Positions 31,100 to 42,900 of a stretch of 64,000 nucleotides of DNA are shown here, piece by piece. This stretch comes from Oegoconia quadripuncta (Eukaryota > Arthropoda > Insecta > Lepidoptera > Autostichidae): the NCBI GenBank assembly GCA_949316235.1, contig OX438759.1:9995118-10059117 (forward strand), in the 5' to 3' direction. Position 1 is the first letter of the stretch. Every line of letters begins with the position of its first letter. The translations under genes were made by a program, and so were the position numbers. The notes under the pieces were generated by a model, which worked only from the letters and a program-made list of their open reading frames with translations, did not search any database and was not told the origin of the DNA.

Positions 31100-34000
31100 T
31101 TATTTAATACTGTAATGACCCCAAGCAAAAGTATCTGTAGAGTTAGGTATAAAATATCTCTTAGTGTCATTATAAGATAAACATATCTTGTTTATTTTCT
31201 GAGTGAAAATAGTATGCTTTAAACTTCTTATTCTATACATTTCCGAAATTTGGATTTCGTTATGAAATAAACATTTTTTATAATTTTCCATTAACATTTT
31301 TTTCGTAACATTTTTGTTTACGCCTTTAGCTTTAGCGGTTACCTTATTTTCAACATCTATACAATACATTTTAGATCGCAAACCAACAAACTCTTTAAAT
31401 ATCTTTCCATTGTTTTCATCCTTAAAATATCCCAACTTTTTTTTATTTAACAGTGGAATACCAAAGACATTGTTAGATGGATAATCTGAAGTATCAAAAT
31501 AATTGTATATATCAAGTGCTATATCTGTGTAAAAGTTATCAGTAAAGATATGATAAATTAAACTATCCGTGTCTGTATAGAGTAACTTTACTTTATTGTT
31601 ATATTTTGGTTTAATATAATTATAATGAAAATTGTACATAAGAGTTTTTGAAATGTCCAATATGCAAAAACCTAAATAAATAGGTTTATTGTAGAATAAT
31701 TTCGTTTTGTGTAATTGAACAGCAACTAGTGACTCAGAAAATATTGAAAGGCTATGGAATTCCGGTCGGGCTATCAGGCTTTGCACACCTTGAGTTTTAC
31801 CACGATTTTCCCAATGTGTTAATAATTTTACATTAACTCGTTTTTCTATGTTTTCCATAGTCTTACCAAACACAGAATTATTCATAAGTTTGTAAAAATC
31901 TTTGTCAAAATCAGTTTTTGCTAAAGTTCTCAATTCTGTGTTTAAATCTATGTACTTTTTTAGCCAGGGACTTTGTTTAAACTGTAAAATTCTGTGGACT
32001 TTGAGCAATTTCATACCTAATTGCAAACATTGTATAAGATTTCTATAATGTATAACATAATTCTTTTTGTTATATAAATTAGGAACTAATTTCTTATCTT
32101 TACTATTACCTATAACAATATTTTCAGGACATAAGGGGAAATCTGAATGTAAATCATGAATGTTTTCAGGATAATGGAGATCGACCTCCAATATATATCC
32201 AACATCAGATGTAAGTGATACATGAAAATCAGTATTTGCACTAACCCATTTGAAATCTCCTACAGGTAAGTATTGTGACATTGCCCATCCATAAAGGTTA
32301 TTTGCATCAAAATACATCAAATAAGATTTTGGTAAATCTGAATTGAAATCTTTGAGATATTCATTATTAGCCTTTCCATATCTATTACAGCATTGTGATA
32401 CACCCCCTCTTATACCAGATTTCACAAACGCTAACTTATCGAAATCAGTCAACAATTCTAATTCAATTTTTGTGTATTTCAACATCGCATCCCAACTTAA
32501 CCCCGGAGCTGTGTAATATTGAGTTGGATCTAAATCATAAGTTTCAATACACACTTCACGGAAATTTTCAAAGATATCGGTTAATAGCATAACATCGGTT
32601 TTCAAGTATAGATTTGAATAATCTAACATATTTTGACATTTAAAATGTTTCCAAACATCTAAAGCATGTTTATAATCATTATCAGATACACATGTATCAG
32701 TCAAAGAACTGTAAAATTGATCCTGCGTGGGAAGTGATGTGACCTGCAACGACTCATATGAGTTAATAAATTCATATGGAAATACACCTTTTTTTATTAA
32801 TCTCTGAAAATCAGTTTTCTCAGGAAATTGTTTTCTTAACTCTTTCAATTGTTTTTCTTTAAGATTTTTTGCCAAACTATCTAAACTACTGGACATAAAC
32901 TTGAAAGAATCCAAAAACCTTAAAAATATTGAATGACCATTTATAAATATTTTTTTAGAAAATGAAATGTACTTTTCTTTACTTTGTGGGATAATTTCTA
33001 TTTCACCATCCATAAAGTTAAGTGCATGAACAATAAAATGAGCATCATAATTACTCAAGTTATGAAACAAAATTGGAATGAAGAAAGGTACACGATATTT
33101 AGAACTACATATTTTATGAGCTACCCCCCTAAACTTTCCAGTATTCCAATCAAAATCTAGATCGGTATCATTATTATCTAATCGAGTCTCGCATATATAA
33201 CATAACTCTGATTGACTAATTTTCAATTGATCAGCATCAGTTAATGGTTGGGGTCGTTTTTGAAAGCAATTCCTTTTTTGTATCTCGGATAAGTCTTTAT
33301 ATAAACTTTCCATAAATACTTTTGCACAGTCTGGTCCAGTATATGTTCGATACTTGGAAAGGGAATCATCATAGGAACATTTTATATAGTAACCATAGCT
33401 ATACACTTCATGCTCATGTATTGATCGGGTGTATGATTTTAATGGATTAGGATCACATGATTTAATCGGTTTCAAAATGGCTTCCAAATCTGCATATATA
33501 ACAAAGGGTAATTTTAACTTTCGTTGGAATTTATCGAAGGTAATTTTATCATTACTTATTTCTTGACCAAACCAATTCTTAGTCTTTTTATTCATTCCAG
33601 GTAATTCTGTAACTATTTGTGCACAATCTTTTGTTTGATGGTTTGTTAACCTTTCTCTGGTAGTAAAATATAATAAACAACCATCACAAATATGTATCGC
33701 TTTCTCCTGGTTAGTGACTTGTTTATTTACCAAACGTGACATGTTTTTAATGTAACAATAATGGTTATCGGAACCATTTACTAAGTATAACAAGTTTACA
33801 TGGGTTTCTTTACGAGACTTGGTAAAGTACAAAGGACCCACAATAGTATTTTTCTTAGTATCTTTGTTGTAATCCAAACCAAAAACATTAATGCTTATAT
33901 TGTTTTGTTTTTCAACTCTACTTATATCTTTTAACTTCACTGGGAATTGAATACCATTAAAGTTCAATTTATTCTCATGTCTAATATAAGATGATACCCG

Positions 34001-35652
34001 ATCTAAGTGAGTATTAACTGGATACATTGCGGAGAGTAAAGCCCACTTTAAACATTGTTGGTCTCTATTTTTTACATTTATTACAGCTTTCTTGTGTTTA
34101 ATATCTATCGGTAAATCGATATATGTCGAGCCACGTAAGGGGTTAAATTGATTAATATTCATTTCTAAAAACTTTATTTCCCGCAAAGACCAACCACTAT
34201 CTTTTTTCTCAAAGTCAGTCATCCTTGTTTTAATATTTTCCATCAATGTATTGAAGTAAATATCTAAATTTTCACCTAAGCAAAGTGACCAGTTATTTGT
34301 TTGAAAGTCAAATGAATTTTTAATGTCTTTAGTTTCCTGTACAAAGTCCGCATGAACTATAAAGTTGACTTTAATAGTAGTCAGCTCCCTCAAACACTCT
34401 TCTACAAGAAATAAAATAGTTTCCCTCACTGATTTTATGAACAATTCCGGGGTTTGTAAAACATTATTATCATTGGAAAGAGGTGAAGTTATTCTGTAGG
34501 TTAATATTCTAGAACCAAAAGCTGTAGAAATAATACTAACATTATCGAGATTATGTTCTTGAACGAAAACCTTTTCTTTGTGTGATTTACTCCGCAAGTG
34601 GTTAGTGAAATATCTTCGACTCACCGTGTGATTACATATTCCACATGTTATGGGGTCCACCACCACATTTGAAGGTCCAGCACTGCTAGTCGATCTGCTC
34701 GTAGATGTCGACGCGTTGTTGTTATTCACGACATTGATATACTCAGTGCAACTAGATGACTCATTTGCTTCTTGTGTGCGACGCGATTTCGATGCAACTT
34801 GTACACTCGATTGCACCTTTCTTTTCCCCCCGGTTTGATTACTTGCACTGTAATAGAACACACAATATTAGTATTAGAGTTATAATAATGAAATAACACA
34901 ATCAAAATTGCTTTCATAATACCCACATTAAGGATTACACAGCTTACAATATGCCTGCATTTGTAATACACCATCAATTTCATCAATGTTCTCAGTAGTC
35001 GCATCACTTCTTATTTTATGCCCACTACAAGGAGTAAAATATGGTATAATATCTGGGTCCTCTATCATGAAATTAGGAAGTTTATGACTAATGTACCACA
35101 GCCTAATGAAATTATGAAATTTGTTTAGAAGAAACGATTTGTCTAATGACATAATTTCCTGAGTCGATAAAGACAACATTGTGTATTAGTTTTGAGACGT
35201 TACTTGTAACAAAATGAGGTAAAGACACTACTAACAATCGTTTATGTAGTAACGTCGTTCACCCCACTACTCATACCATCAATGTACTTGGGTTAACTTT
35301 GAAAGATTTGTAAACTGTGTCCTATTACTCATAAAATATCATTCAAATTTGTATAACACTAATAGATAATGAGAACTATCTTATTACATAAGAACGAGAG
35401 TTCAAGTTTGCATAAATTCAATAGATAATGAGAGAGCTTCATCACAAATCACATAATATAATTAAACTGTGTGTTCCTGGACGAATTAAAGATAGTACAA
35501 GTTACTTACTGTTCAGGTGGTACTTGGTTTACAGCATCACTGAGCTCACAGATATCGTAGAGTTGTTGATCTATATTTCTTTGTTCTGCCTCGATACATA
35601 GTTGATATAATTGCTCATCAAATATTGGGTTGTTGAGATCGAAATGTGCCAT
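31100..35652 (-). CDS. POLB: Protein-primed DNA polymerase B, two exons
   Basis: Replicates the element. Exon 1 is 35652-35510 (ATG, 47 codons plus 2 nt, donor CA|GTAAGT); the intron is 35509-34848; exon 2 is 34847-31100 (acceptor TTCTATTACAG|T). The phase matches and gives 1,296 residues; exon 2 alone has no ATG at its head. Exon 2 holds a C2H2 finger (near 34645), a Cys-rich finger CxxC-x12-H-x4-C (near 33690), Exo I YADLEAI, Exo II NLSNYDAHF, Exo III YLKTDVMLL, Pol A DANNLYG, Pol B KLMNNSVFGKT and Pol C YTDTDS. All catalytic aspartates are present. The ~500 residues before Exo I would include the terminal-protein region and a possible Cys/His domain. Confidence 0.9.
34848..35509 (-). other. 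POLB intron 1 (662 nt)
   Basis: Donor GTAAGTAAC after CCACCTGAACA, acceptor TTCTATTACAG. The phase-2 join is the only one I found that gives POLB an ATG. The polymerase frame has no start codon between the acceptor and the next upstream stop. The intron contains an 83-codon ORF on the same strand. Confidence 0.75.
34928..35179 (-). CDS. Small Cys/His ORF nested in the POLB intron
   Basis: 83 residues, ATG to TAA. The pattern is C51-x2-H54-x23-C78-x2-C81 near the end (PCSGHKI ... YCKLCNP), a possible zinc site. The N-terminal half is helical (LDKSFLLNKFHNFIRLWY). No family recognised. It could be a separate gene, an alternative exon or chance; none of the splice joins I tried puts it in frame with POLB. 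Confidence 0.4.
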   Translation of the reverse strand: MLSLSTQEIMSLDKSFLLNKFHNFIRLWYISHKLPNFMIEDPDIIPYFTPCSGHKIRSDATTENIDEIDGVLQMQAYCKLCNP

Positions 35653-35774
35653 CGTGTTAACACTGAATAAGGGACTACCACTAATAAAGGTCTTTGGTTT
35701 TTAGACTACCACTAACAAACTTCAGTCAATGGTTGATTAGGAATGACTCTCAGTTTACTTGAGTTGAAACCCTC

Positions 35775-35784
35775 ATTATATAGT
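35775..35784 (-). promoter_or_regulatory. Probable POLB TATA box
   Basis: ACTATATAAT on the minus strand, about 125 bp before the POLB exon 1 ATG. A TCATT initiator-like site lies about 30 bp downstream (near 35746). Confidence 0.5.
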
Positions 35785-35846
35785 CGATTTTAAGTAGCAT
35801 GGCGGGGGGTCATTAGGTAGTAAGAGTGGTAACAATAGGTAAGGTG

Positions 35847-36664
35847 TTATTGTTTCTTATCGGTTTCTATGAAATATTTTGTGCAGCCCTTCCTAGTTGC
35901 CACCTGTTTTGTTATATTATAAATTAAATCTCTGGTATTTTGATAATTTTTGTCCTCTTCTGATGTGATGTAATATTTAACACGTACATCTGCGTATTTC
36001 CAGTAATCAATGGGTAGAACATCTTTCAATTTTTTCATCTCATACACTTCTATTTTAATGAGATGGCTCGCAGTGGATCCATCGTCGTTATTTGATGAAA
36101 TGTATGATGTTCCCTCTCCGTTAGCCTGGGCCACATTTGAAGAGTGCGTTCTGACCTTCTTTTTCTTCGGCTTCTCAAAAAAAGCATCAATGCTTCTCTT
36201 TGCGGTATTTTGCTTGGCCTTTAATGTGGGAGAACCGCGAGTTTCATCATCACTTAAATCAGGAGAGGCAGGAAAATAATAGTTCTTAAATGTGTAATCA
36301 CACTCGGGAATTGATGTCTGAAACAAGTTTAAATATTGGGTTAGCGTATGACTTAGTTTTTCCAAAAAACCACGATGCTCACAGAGCCCTATTCATCGAG
36401 GCGCACTATAATTGATTAATTAACGATTATACATTAGAACAATATAACACACACTGAAACAAGAGAGTATAGTTAAATTAGAATAGGGACAAACTTAGCG
36501 ACATCGAGAATTCACTGAGAAATCATTAACGACTCGGATAATTTAGGTTCAGATGTTAGGAATTGTTTTATAACAGTTTGGAAACACTACGTATACATAT
36601 TGAAACACACACAACACAACACAATTGAGAAAAATAGGTAAAATTAAATAATTAAACTCACCAT
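35847..36664 (-). CDS. Spliced early protein with PIP-box-like motif and NLS
   Basis: Exon 1 contributes only the ATG at 36664-36662, inside the right TIR; the donor is ATG|GTGAGT. The intron is 36661-36318 (344 nt). Exon 2 starts at 36317 after TTGTTTCAG and runs to 35847. Both junctions are phase 0, giving 157 residues. Residues 41-48 read KRSIDAFF, a PIP-box-like motif (Lys where Gln is usual), followed at once by KPKKKKVR, an NLS-like stretch. The rest is acidic/Ser-rich, then a folded-looking C-terminus (IKIEVYEMKKLKDVLP). No family recognised. As first gene behind the terminal promoter it may be an early factor that contacts host PCNA. The alternative unspliced start at 36365 is less likely. 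Confidence 0.65.
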
Positions 36665-36734
36665 AGTAGATGCTTTGTCAACTGGTATCTCTCGAACTGT
36701 GTAGAGAGACGTAGGCCTTAGCGCTCTTATATAT
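36662..36734 (-). promoter_or_regulatory. TIR early promoter and AUG exon, right copy
   Basis: TATA box ATATATAAG (36734-36726), likely start at ACAGT about 25 bp downstream, a short leader and ATG followed by GTGAGT. It drives the minus-strand early gene. The site is supported by the in-phase acceptor at 36318. Confidence 0.7.
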
Positions 36735-37319
36735 GTCACACGAGATCCTGTTTTGACAAGTCAACGTAGCAAAAACTCATTTCACAACAAAGAAATACCG
36801 TTTCTATAGAAACTTTGTGGCAATAACCATGAAAAAAATTTAAGGTAAGGACGGGATACTCCATTTTGAAACAGCAATAATCGTAAAATGTACATACAAC
36901 AATAATACACAATTACCACGCTTTTGTTTGGACTCTACCCAGCAACGTAAAATTAATACTTACGATAAAAAAATATTTCACAAAGAAATGCCGCTGCTAT
37001 AGAAACTTTCTAAGAATAAGTACGCTTTTGTTCGGACTCTACTCGCCGGACCACCCATGATTCAAAGAGCGTTCGCGAGCGTTCCCAATCAAACAGTGAA
37101 TTAATTTTATTACCATGATTCCATAACAATGCAACCGTGCCGCTCTCAATCTGTCCCTCGATCAATTCTGTGAGAGGACCACGACATGTCACATATGGAA
37201 CCGCGAATTTATTACGCAACGAAGCGCGATGATTATTCCGCGAGCACCGTGATATCTCACATATGGCCGAACGATATCTGTCAGTGAACCGAACCAAGCC
37301 ACCCACACATCCGCCGATA

Positions 37320-37512
37320 ATAACCGCGAATCTAAGCGTGAATTTAACCATGAATAAACTTTATTACGTAACCGTGAATAAAGTTTATTACACATACCGC
37401 GAATCTAAGCGCGAATTTAACCGTGAATAAACTTTATTACGTAACCGTGAATAAAGTTTATTACACATACCGCGAATCTAAGCGCGAATTTAACCGTGAA
37501 TAAACTTTATTA
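37320..37512 (-). repeat. 73-bp tandem repeat in right TIR
   Basis: Exact mirror of 23701-23893, with unit starts at 37512, 37439 and 37366 on the minus strand. Confidence 0.85.
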
Positions 37513-37614
37513 CACACATACCGCGAGCATATGTGAAGCCCTTTTTGCGAGCAGGGGGGTGGAGTGATGGACCAGAAAACTGGGGTGGTCCAGAACCGTT
37601 GAATCCCTACTACT

Positions 37615-37620
37615 CATAGT
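37615..37620. repeat. Target site duplication, right copy (CATAGT)
   Basis: Identical to 23593-23598. Confidence 0.95.
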
Positions 37621-38863
37621 TTATATTTTTCATCATAATTTCTACTGATTAGATATCCATAGTGAACAAATTCCCAAAAAACGTCAGGTCAGGGCTCATG
37701 TGCAGCCAGTAGTAATGTTCAAAGCATCCTATCCAGCTTTCTTCCAAAATTTTCTTTAATGTCTCTCGCACATGTATGACCGAATATGCAAGTGTTCCAT
37801 CTAGCTAATCCTGAGCTATAATTTGATTGAGATTTTCTTTAGATAGGGTATTTATAAAAATCAATTTAAATAATTATGAACTATCTTTAGATAACATTTG
37901 TTTAGAAACATTTCGGAGCAATTATCGAAATGATAAGGACTTACAGTTGTTTTTTTAATTATACATAGGCAACACCATTATATAATAAAATAAACGTTCG
38001 TTCACGCGTAAAAATTGTCGACACTTTATAATAACATATTAGTCTTTTTAGGAAATCTGGACAAATGTTTAATGAAACTTTCTTTCAAGAAATGGGGAAT
38101 TCATTTAATTAAGCACCAACACATTTATTAATAAACCCATTTTTTTAAAAGAAAAAGTATCAAAATTGTATTTAACTGTAGTACAAATACACGAAAATCG
38201 CGTGACGTATCGTGATTGTCTAAACGCCGACAGATGTGCGCCGGAATGTAATTGTTTGTTCGTAACTTTACAAGCGGAGTACATTTTGTATCATTCGGCA
38301 ACCACCCTATGTTAAGGATTCATTCACCTCGTCAGATGTTCAATGGGCCACGATTGGGGTCGGATCGGAAGTAAGTTTTTTAAAGAGAAAGTTTGATTTT
38401 TTGTACCAATGATTTAGTTGCCTTTTTCATAAAAAAAGATATAACCACCGCCACCGCCATATGTTAACAAACTTTATTTTGTATAATAGTTACAATTATT
38501 TTTCGAACATGTTAGATACGCTTGATGTGCGGGCGACTGTACCAATAGCTTGAGACGGTAAGAGCCGTGCTCAGCAGCTGAAGGAAATCTTTAAATCTGC
38601 ATCTCCTTAACGTAATTTCATCTGTGGTCGGCGAACCAGAGTAAATATTTTCATAATAATCCTGAAACAAGTATACAATAAGCAGTGTGCTTTCGTCTTC
38701 ATATCTAGACGATATTATATAATGCCTCCTATCCTGCACAGGAGTATTTATTAAGCAATATATTGTACTACAATAAAAGGATTTTCTCTTTCAAGATACA
38801 GCATGGTTTCGAAAATTACTGTAATTTTTTGTATCCTGTAATGTAATGTAATTACGTTAATTT
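37621..38863. other. Intergenic right of the Polinton, no gene seen
   Basis: AT-rich host flank without recognisable ORF or repeat. Confidence 0.45.
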
Positions 38864-39110
38864 GACGACCGGTTGGTGTAGTGGATAGTGACCCTGTCAG
38901 CGAAACCAACGGTTGCGGGTTCGAATCCGCGAGGGGTAAATGTTTGTGTGATGAATATGAACATTTATTCCCGAGTCATGGATGTTTATATAAATATTTA
39001 TGTATGTTTATCCGTTATCTAGTATCCACAGCACAAGTGTTGCTTAGTTTGGGATTAGATGATTGGTGTAAATGTCCGAAATATTTATTTATGATTTATT
39101 ATTATCAATA
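38864..39110 (+). mobile_element. SINE family A1, full length
   Basis: A box TTGGTGTAGTGG, B box GGTTCGAATCC, A1 body to TGGTGTAAATGTCCGAAATA and an AT-rich tail. One base is missing after the B box compared with 15728. Confidence 0.8.
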
Positions 39111-39845
39111 AAAATAAAATTTATTTATTTATTTTATTTTAACACTTTATTGTACACAAACACAAAGAAATGGACATTAACAAAGATTTAAGAAAAATGT
39201 ACAAAGGGCGATTTTATTTATTTTATTGTTAATGTGCTTTCTACTTTATTTTAAAAACAAAAAGTGTTTTTGCGATTTCGTCAATTGATCTTACAGAAAA
39301 AGCATTTGGCCAATAATAACAGAGTTTCAGAAAGTAAACTTTTCTAATCATCCTCAAATTTTTCACTGTCAAACAGTCATTAATTAACTTGTCGAAGTTG
39401 CAATAAAATATTAATAAAAAGAAACTGCCGGACACGAGTGTGATACTGAAGATACCGACGGATAGGGTTTTCTTATTTGCGACAACTATCTGTAAATAAC
39501 ATTTTTAAGCAAAGTAAAAGCAATCGTTATTATATAGATACACAGGGTACACCTAAAATAATCTGATTATTCATCTAGATTTAAATAAATTTAAGATCTA
39601 GCAAAATTTCAACATTGAGTGCACAACATTTTTTCCTTCCAGTACATCTACATCCGTGCGCGGTAAGCAAGTGGTTTCCTGGTAAGGCACCCCTCAAGAA
39701 ACAGGTCAAGGCGGTCGGGGCACCTGTTGCACCCTTCTTCGTACCATTACGAGCTCCTTTAATGGGGTTGCAAGGACGAGGGGAATAACTTTGTATGATG
39801 GATGACGATGACTTTTGTTATCCTTATTTGACAAGTGCATTTGTG
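39111..39845. other. Intergenic, no gene seen
   Basis: AT-rich. 39656-39790 is less AT-rich (GGTTTCCTGGTAAGGCACCC) and may be an old repeat. Confidence 0.4.
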
Positions 39846-39999
39846 ACATGTGATGTTTTTTTTTTTTTTTTTTTTTTGTTCTGTTCCTCATCGTGCGATC
39901 GGCTTCATAAGACATTAGCAGATTTGCTCCGTGTATGCGGTGGCTTGAGAGGTCTGTCCTTCCAGCGAAGATTCTGCCTCGTTCACTTTACATGTGATG
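39846..39999 (-). mobile_element. 5'-truncated retroposon with 10-bp target duplication
   Basis: A 134-bp minus-strand insert (39856-39989) with a 22-nt poly(A) (poly-T at 39856-39877) between perfect ACATGTGATG duplications (39846-39855 and 39990-39999). The retained part reads like the last codons of a LINE ORF (KDRPLKPPHTRSKSANVL). A clear product of target-primed reverse transcription. Confidence 0.8.
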
Positions 40000-42900
40000 T
40001 GATGTAAATTAATTAGGTTCAACGAGGGTATATTGGCGAAATAATAAAATGAATAGCGTGATTGGTTACCAGCAGCAGATTAATTGATATGTGGTGAGGG
40101 TGATGATGAACGATGATGGGAAGGAACAAAAAACTTCTTGTGGATCTGGTTAATCTTTATTTACTGAAGATTCTATTTAAAAATCCAGATCGGGATTTAA
40201 ACCGAAGTGTTGTAGGTAAAAACATTCATACAAAACAATTTAATCTTGTACAATCGGTATTTTAAATACCACTATACCACGAGGCTCGCGAACGACAGAA
40301 TCAATAACCTATACAAATATTAATAAAAATCATATACTTATAATCGATATATTTTTCGATAGATATCTGAGCGACTGATCGAAGCTTTAATGATCGGAAG
40401 GAAGGCTTCTATTTCGCTCAGAGGTTCAGTCTCGCTTAGGCACCCTTCCGGTTCAGCAAATTTTTTATTAATAAATGTCTATTTATTTATTTAGTTTTTG
40501 TGAATATGTAAAAAATGTTATTACCTATTACAAATAAATTTTTAAAATCATATTACATTATTCTTCCAAATAAATTCAAATTTTAGATTCAGCAAGTATG
40601 TCAGCCGAGATGTCATAGCTGTGATTATACGCGTATGAATGGATTTATCCTTATTTTACTTAGTGGTCTTACGCTATGTAAGTCGCTATATCAGCTAGTT
40701 TAGAATTTGTTAAGTCCAGTTACATTACGATTATGTGAGAGTTATTATTACTATATTTAATATTCGCACTTGTTCCTGTTAAAGGTATTGTACAATGGCA
40801 AAAATAATAATGGTAGAGTGCCCGCATTTCTCCCGGGCCAGTGCGTACGTAGATAAGTATGTAGAGTGGCTCTACAGGCATGGTACTATGTCTTTGAGTT
40901 TCTGAAATGACGTAAGTAAGCTCTACTTGTTGCTAGACATTATTATTTATCGTTATTTTGTTATTCATCACGCTTTTGTCCTTAGACATTTCACGCTTTT
41001 AAACGTAGTTATGAAATTGTGCATTTTACAATTTCTACTAACCATCTTGAGGCTGAAGGAGATACGAGAGTAAGCTTCAAATTTCAAGCATTTATTTCAA
41101 CGTGGGATAGGTACATGATATCATTTGTTGAATTTAAATCTACTGGAAATAATAAAAGGGCTTATTGCATTTATCTCTCAGTCGGTATGTCCAACCTACT
41201 ATCGCTTCGGAACAGGAAATCACCTGTGGTAAAAGAAGATGCCCAAGAAACCTATAGCAGTAGGCACACATATGCAAGTATTAGATACCACCGTTTCACA
41301 GGCTACGATTTTGAGGGAGATATTTAAACTTGTTGTTGTACTAGCAGAGTACAGGCCGATAGAGAATGAAATTTTAATTACGTATATTCAATTTAAAGAA
41401 GTGGGAGACACATACAGCACAAAATAGTAACCCAGTGGAGGCTTTTTAGCCACTTACAATGTGTAGACACTTTGTGTTTTCACTGATAGAAAATACAGAA
41501 AAACTAAAACAGAAAGTAGAGAGTTGGACTCAATTTATGAATCGATAATGATTCAATAAACGGAAAACTGCTCAGAATGTTGCAAAAACATGATGGCAGA
41601 ACTCGTTTTTTGAGTTGTGAGCGAAAAAAAAATATAAACGCCCGAATTGAGAACCTCCTCCTTTTTCGGTTAAAAAAGTTAATCACGCCCTATTGGCCGT
41701 GCAGAAATTAAAATAGGAGTCAGTATCTGTAGAAAACGTGTTCAAATTTCGAAGTCGATACCCAGGGGATTCAGTTTTGATTTTTTTAGCATAATTTGCT
41801 TGTAACTGAGAAATAATCCCGAATACTTACTCTAAAAAATCGTGAAAATAATTTCTATAATGTGTTATAACATAGGCGAGTTTCAAATGTCTGTAGAAAC
41901 TCAACAATTGATATCCTCAACTTTAAAAGGATATTCTGAACTAAAATATGTACATACAAACTAAATTATGCCTAATGGATCAAACTCAAACATTCTTTAT
42001 TTTGTTGGTACGGTGTAGTTAACCTATGTAGTTCAAATTATACATTTTATAAGCTGTTGCTTGTTTAAAAGGCAATTATCCCCTGAGAAGAACAAGCACA
42101 AAATTCAAAGGATTTGTCATTAAAAACACGTTTTTATCTTACAAAGGGCACAATTTATTTCATCTACTTACGATCCATATGCACCTTGCAATTTTTATAA
42201 CGGCTATCTCGCCCCACCCTTCCCTAAAAATCCTGAAAGCAACAAAGCAGAGCACACACCCTTGGTATACGGGCACGCGCGTACACCTGCCCGTATCACG
42301 ACTGCGCGCGCGCAGCTGCCCCGACCAACGCGTCCCGGCTCAACTGTCAGCTCGGCTTTTATCTACCGCACACTATCAACCAGTTCCGCGATACGGGTAA
42401 AGGAGTGGAATCATTGTGAACAATTACATAACATGAACTTGGCAGGTAACGTGTAACAAAATACCCCTTAGAAGCCGAATGAGGAGCAAGCAGATAGTAT
42501 GAATGAATATATATGTATACAAAGCCTAGGCCAAGTCAATTAACTTGATGATTACTTTCAAAGCCAAAAATATTTTATTCAATGTAAGATTTAAATAACT
42601 TGTTGAAAGTCAACATGTTATTTTTTTAAACTACATCGCTTCACAAGGTTCGGTTAGGGAGAAGAAGGGACAAGAAACTCTGTAACATCTTTTACATTGG
42701 TTTCCATCTTTACAATATTATAAGTATTTCGAGCAGCAAATTAAAAAAAAATACAATTTATATTACATATTACAAAACAAAAGCAATTAACATAAGCGTA
42801 GTTAACGATCTGGACTTGGAATTCAGCGAACACCAGACCTCCTTATCGCCTAAATAATCATTTATCCTGTAATAACTCTCTTTACACAGACTTTCCATAA

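Larger units (their letters stand above)
23599..37614 (-). mobile_element. Complete Polinton/Maverick, 14,016 bp
   Basis: Virus-like self-synthesising DNA transposon. It is bounded by 992-bp terminal inverted repeats starting AGTAGTAGGG and by a perfect CATAGT duplication. It encodes the full module on the minus strand: POLB, integrase, packaging ATPase, adenain-like protease, major and penton-like capsid proteins and core peptide. No frameshift or internal stop is visible. In animals such elements overlap with adintovirus-like genomes, so it may be an integrated virus as much as a transposon. Confidence 0.95.
36623..37614 (-). repeat. Polinton right terminal inverted repeat (992 bp)
   Basis: Reverse-complement twin of 23599-24590. 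It ends CCCTACTACT at 37614 directly before the second CATAGT. It carries the promoter, 5' UTR, start codon and splice donor of the early gene. Confidence 0.95.

Noticed and set aside
31100..34861. POLB starting at 34861
   Set aside because: The codon there is GTG inside a splice acceptor context (TTCTATTACAG lies just downstream). An in-phase ATG exon exists upstream.
35847..36365. Unspliced 172-codon version of the early protein
   Set aside because: Its first 16 codons end exactly at TTGTTTCAG, an acceptor that fits the TIR donor in phase. Kept as an alternative only.
41019..41327. 102-codon ORF
   Set aside because: No recognisable family, no start or splice context and no supporting neighbours; length within chance for this region.
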